Source: Gordionus sp. m RMFG-2023 (Eukaryota > Nematomorpha > Gordioida > Chordodea > Parachordodidae). From it: a stretch of 64,000 bases of DNA. This document shows positions 62,450 to 64,000 of the stretch, in pieces; positions within the stretch are counted from its first letter, which is position 1, and the number at the start of each line of letters is the position of its first letter. Below the pieces are notes generated by a model that saw only the letters and a list, made by a program, of their open reading frames with translations, had not been told where the DNA came from and made no database searches. The translations under genes were made by a program, and so were the position numbers. Location: contig NC_088778.1 in the NCBI RefSeq assembly GCF_954871325.1, forward strand, positions 32,066,730 through 32,130,729. The letters are read 5' to 3'.

Positions 62450-63042
62450 TTAGGCTAATTTTGAAATTGTTTCTAAAACTTCAATGCCAATTGCTAATTC
62501 TGCCTTTTGATCTTCACTTGCTTTACTCATTTCTTGTTGATAATGATGTAGAGCCTCTTTACAAGCCTAAATATAAATTTAATCATAATTTTTAATTTTT
62601 AAAAATACAGATTGATCAATATAATCCAAAGGTATTGCCTCTTCTGCCAAGACTTGACATGTTGAATCAGAATTAATAGTCACAGTCCCACTACTCACTT
62701 AAAAAAATAATTTAAAGTATAAATTATAAATACCAAATATATCATTTATTTTTCCATCTTCTTCGAAGACCTTAATCACACCTGGTTTTAACAAGGCCAA
62801 AATAGGAACATGATTAGCCAAAACACCAAAATTCCCACTAAATGAAGGTATATCTACTTGTTTAACAACTTTTGAATTATAAAACACCTGTAAATTAATT
62901 TTTAATAACATTTTTTAATAACATTTTTTAAAAATCGAAATACTTTAGTAGGCGATGCCAAAGTTAAGTGAAGTTGATTTACATCGGCATAAGTACGAAC
63001 AAATGTTAAATAAAATTTTCTTAAAGTTGAAATCCTCAGCAT
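62450..63042 (-). CDS. ATP5F1D: ATP synthase F1 subunit delta, mitochondrial, 4 exons
   Basis: Subunit of the F1 central stalk (homologue of bacterial epsilon), in the mitochondrial matrix face of complex V. Exons on the minus strand: 63042-62944, 62887-62734, 62697-62609, 62566-62450; phases agree and all introns are GT-AG (56, 36 and 42 bp). The product is 152 residues (human precursor 168). Residues 1-18 are a basic, Ser/Thr-rich presequence (MLRISTLRKFYLTFVRTY). The beta-sandwich follows: LHLTLASPTKVFYNSK, VDIPSFSGNFGVLANHVPIL, LLKPGVIKVFEEDGK, VSSGTVTINSDSTCQVLAEE. The C-terminal helical hairpin is CKEALHHYQQEMSK...ISKLA. The ATG at 63042 is chosen because it opens the presequence. Intact. 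Confidence 0.96.
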
Positions 63043-64000
63043 GCTGAAAAAAATATTTTTGAATAAACTGTACCTCCCATAAATATGGATGACATGACGC
63101 TTCTGTTGTCAATATATAAAATATGACATGTTAAATAATCCTATGTAATAAATACAGGCTTGTAGACAGGAATTTTCTATGAGAAAGGTGTTTCAAATTT
63201 TCGTGTAAAAAATATTAGAAATATAAAAATTAATTTAATTTTTGTAACAATTTAAAATAGTATATAACTTATTCGAAATAAAATACGAATTTCACAATTA
63301 ATGAAAACGGTATATATATTTTTTCATAAATTTTTAGTAAGGGAGGGATTTCCACTCCATTAGTTACCTACCCGATTAAATGAGGATATTTTTTAGGTTA
63401 ATGATAATTAGAGATATATTGCCCAAGGGGGAGCGAGAGGCTAAGCCCTCATCTAATTTTTTTTATTTTTAGCACCCCTTTCCAAATTTTGAGAAGTGAT
63501 TGAGACCCTTCCCCAAATTTTTTAATACTTTTTTAAAAGTGTTAAATTTGAATCCCTTTTCTCGTGATTATTGTTATAACTTAAAAATTATAAAAAATCA
63601 AAAATTAATTTTTTTTAAATATTATTTTTATAGCTAGATTTAGGGACGTCACTAGCCTTTACAATCTTAGGAAACTTAAATAATTTTTTTTTAGGTAGCA
63701 TCATCTAAAATTACCTTTTTTAGCTACCATTATTCAAAATTACTTTTTTTCTTTAGATAACATTATCAAGATCATTTGTCATAAAAAAAATATAGGATTT
63801 TGAAGGGGCTCTTGAATTTTTTTTAGGTCGAGCCCATGCTTCCCCCACCCTTAGTGATACTACTGACCAGAAGATGAATTTATAGCATAAAAGATAGATA
63901 AGCAAAATGTTTTATTTTGATATCTCTTTTAATAATATTTATTTATCAAGTAAAATAAAAATTTTGATTTCTATCATTTTAATATTATTTCTATATAAGA
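63043..64000. other. Upstream of ATP5F1D, no further gene seen
   Basis: It holds the ATP5F1D promoter region. ttttttcag lies directly before the start codon and a gggaggtac donor-like site lies about 30 bp upstream, so a tiny 5' UTR intron is possible. Farther up, 63420-63850 has low-complexity stretches (taccttttttagctaccatt and variants) and C-rich words, without a frame. Confidence 0.5.

Overview
The window is about 75-80% A+T, repeat-rich animal nuclear DNA. Two spliced host genes can be read exon by exon, both on the minus strand: CARM1/PRMT4, a histone arginine methyltransferase (11 exons, 45702-59317), and ATP5F1D, the delta subunit of mitochondrial ATP synthase (4 exons, 62450-63042). 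Introns of 36-56 bp, high A+T and the mix of transposons suggest an arthropod, perhaps a copepod such as a sea louse. The species is inference; I ran no search.

Layout. 1-3000: a 23-bp satellite and a duplicated spacer of about 520 bp. 3.9-8.3 kb: a PHD-finger scrap, a decayed BED-hAT transposase carrying a MITE, and a solo terminal repeat of the element found whole at 48 kb. 8.6-11.2 kb: a 2.6-kb fold-back element with hAT-like tips. 12.1-16.7 kb: a decayed LINE between two direct copies of a 320-bp repeat. 18.0-24.8 kb: a possible two-exon gene for a 45-residue secreted peptide, whose intron holds MITEs, minisatellites and a hAT scrap. 25.8-27.9 kb: a piggyBac transposase fossil and a hAT MITE with perfect target duplication. 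28.3-32.9 kb: a Mutator-like (MULE) element whose inverted ends are tandem arrays of a 150-bp unit. 36.1-43.1 kb: hAT elements and MITEs, one hAT carrying a retroelement fragment, and a pair of long direct repeats. 45.7-59.3 kb: CARM1, whose long introns hold a 3.6-kb DNA transposon with 0.5-kb inverted repeats, an internally deleted hAT and several MITEs. 60.7-64 kb: more MITEs, a possible small gene and ATP5F1D.

The two host genes have no evident functional link. CARM1 is a nuclear coactivator enzyme; ATP5F1D belongs to the F1 central stalk. The dominant theme is hAT biology: at least five non-autonomous families share tips of the type tagtgttgtt, cagagttgtt, cagttgcgtagct or tagagatgca, and several copies have perfect 8-bp target duplications. 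Fragments of four or five different hAT transposases are also present.
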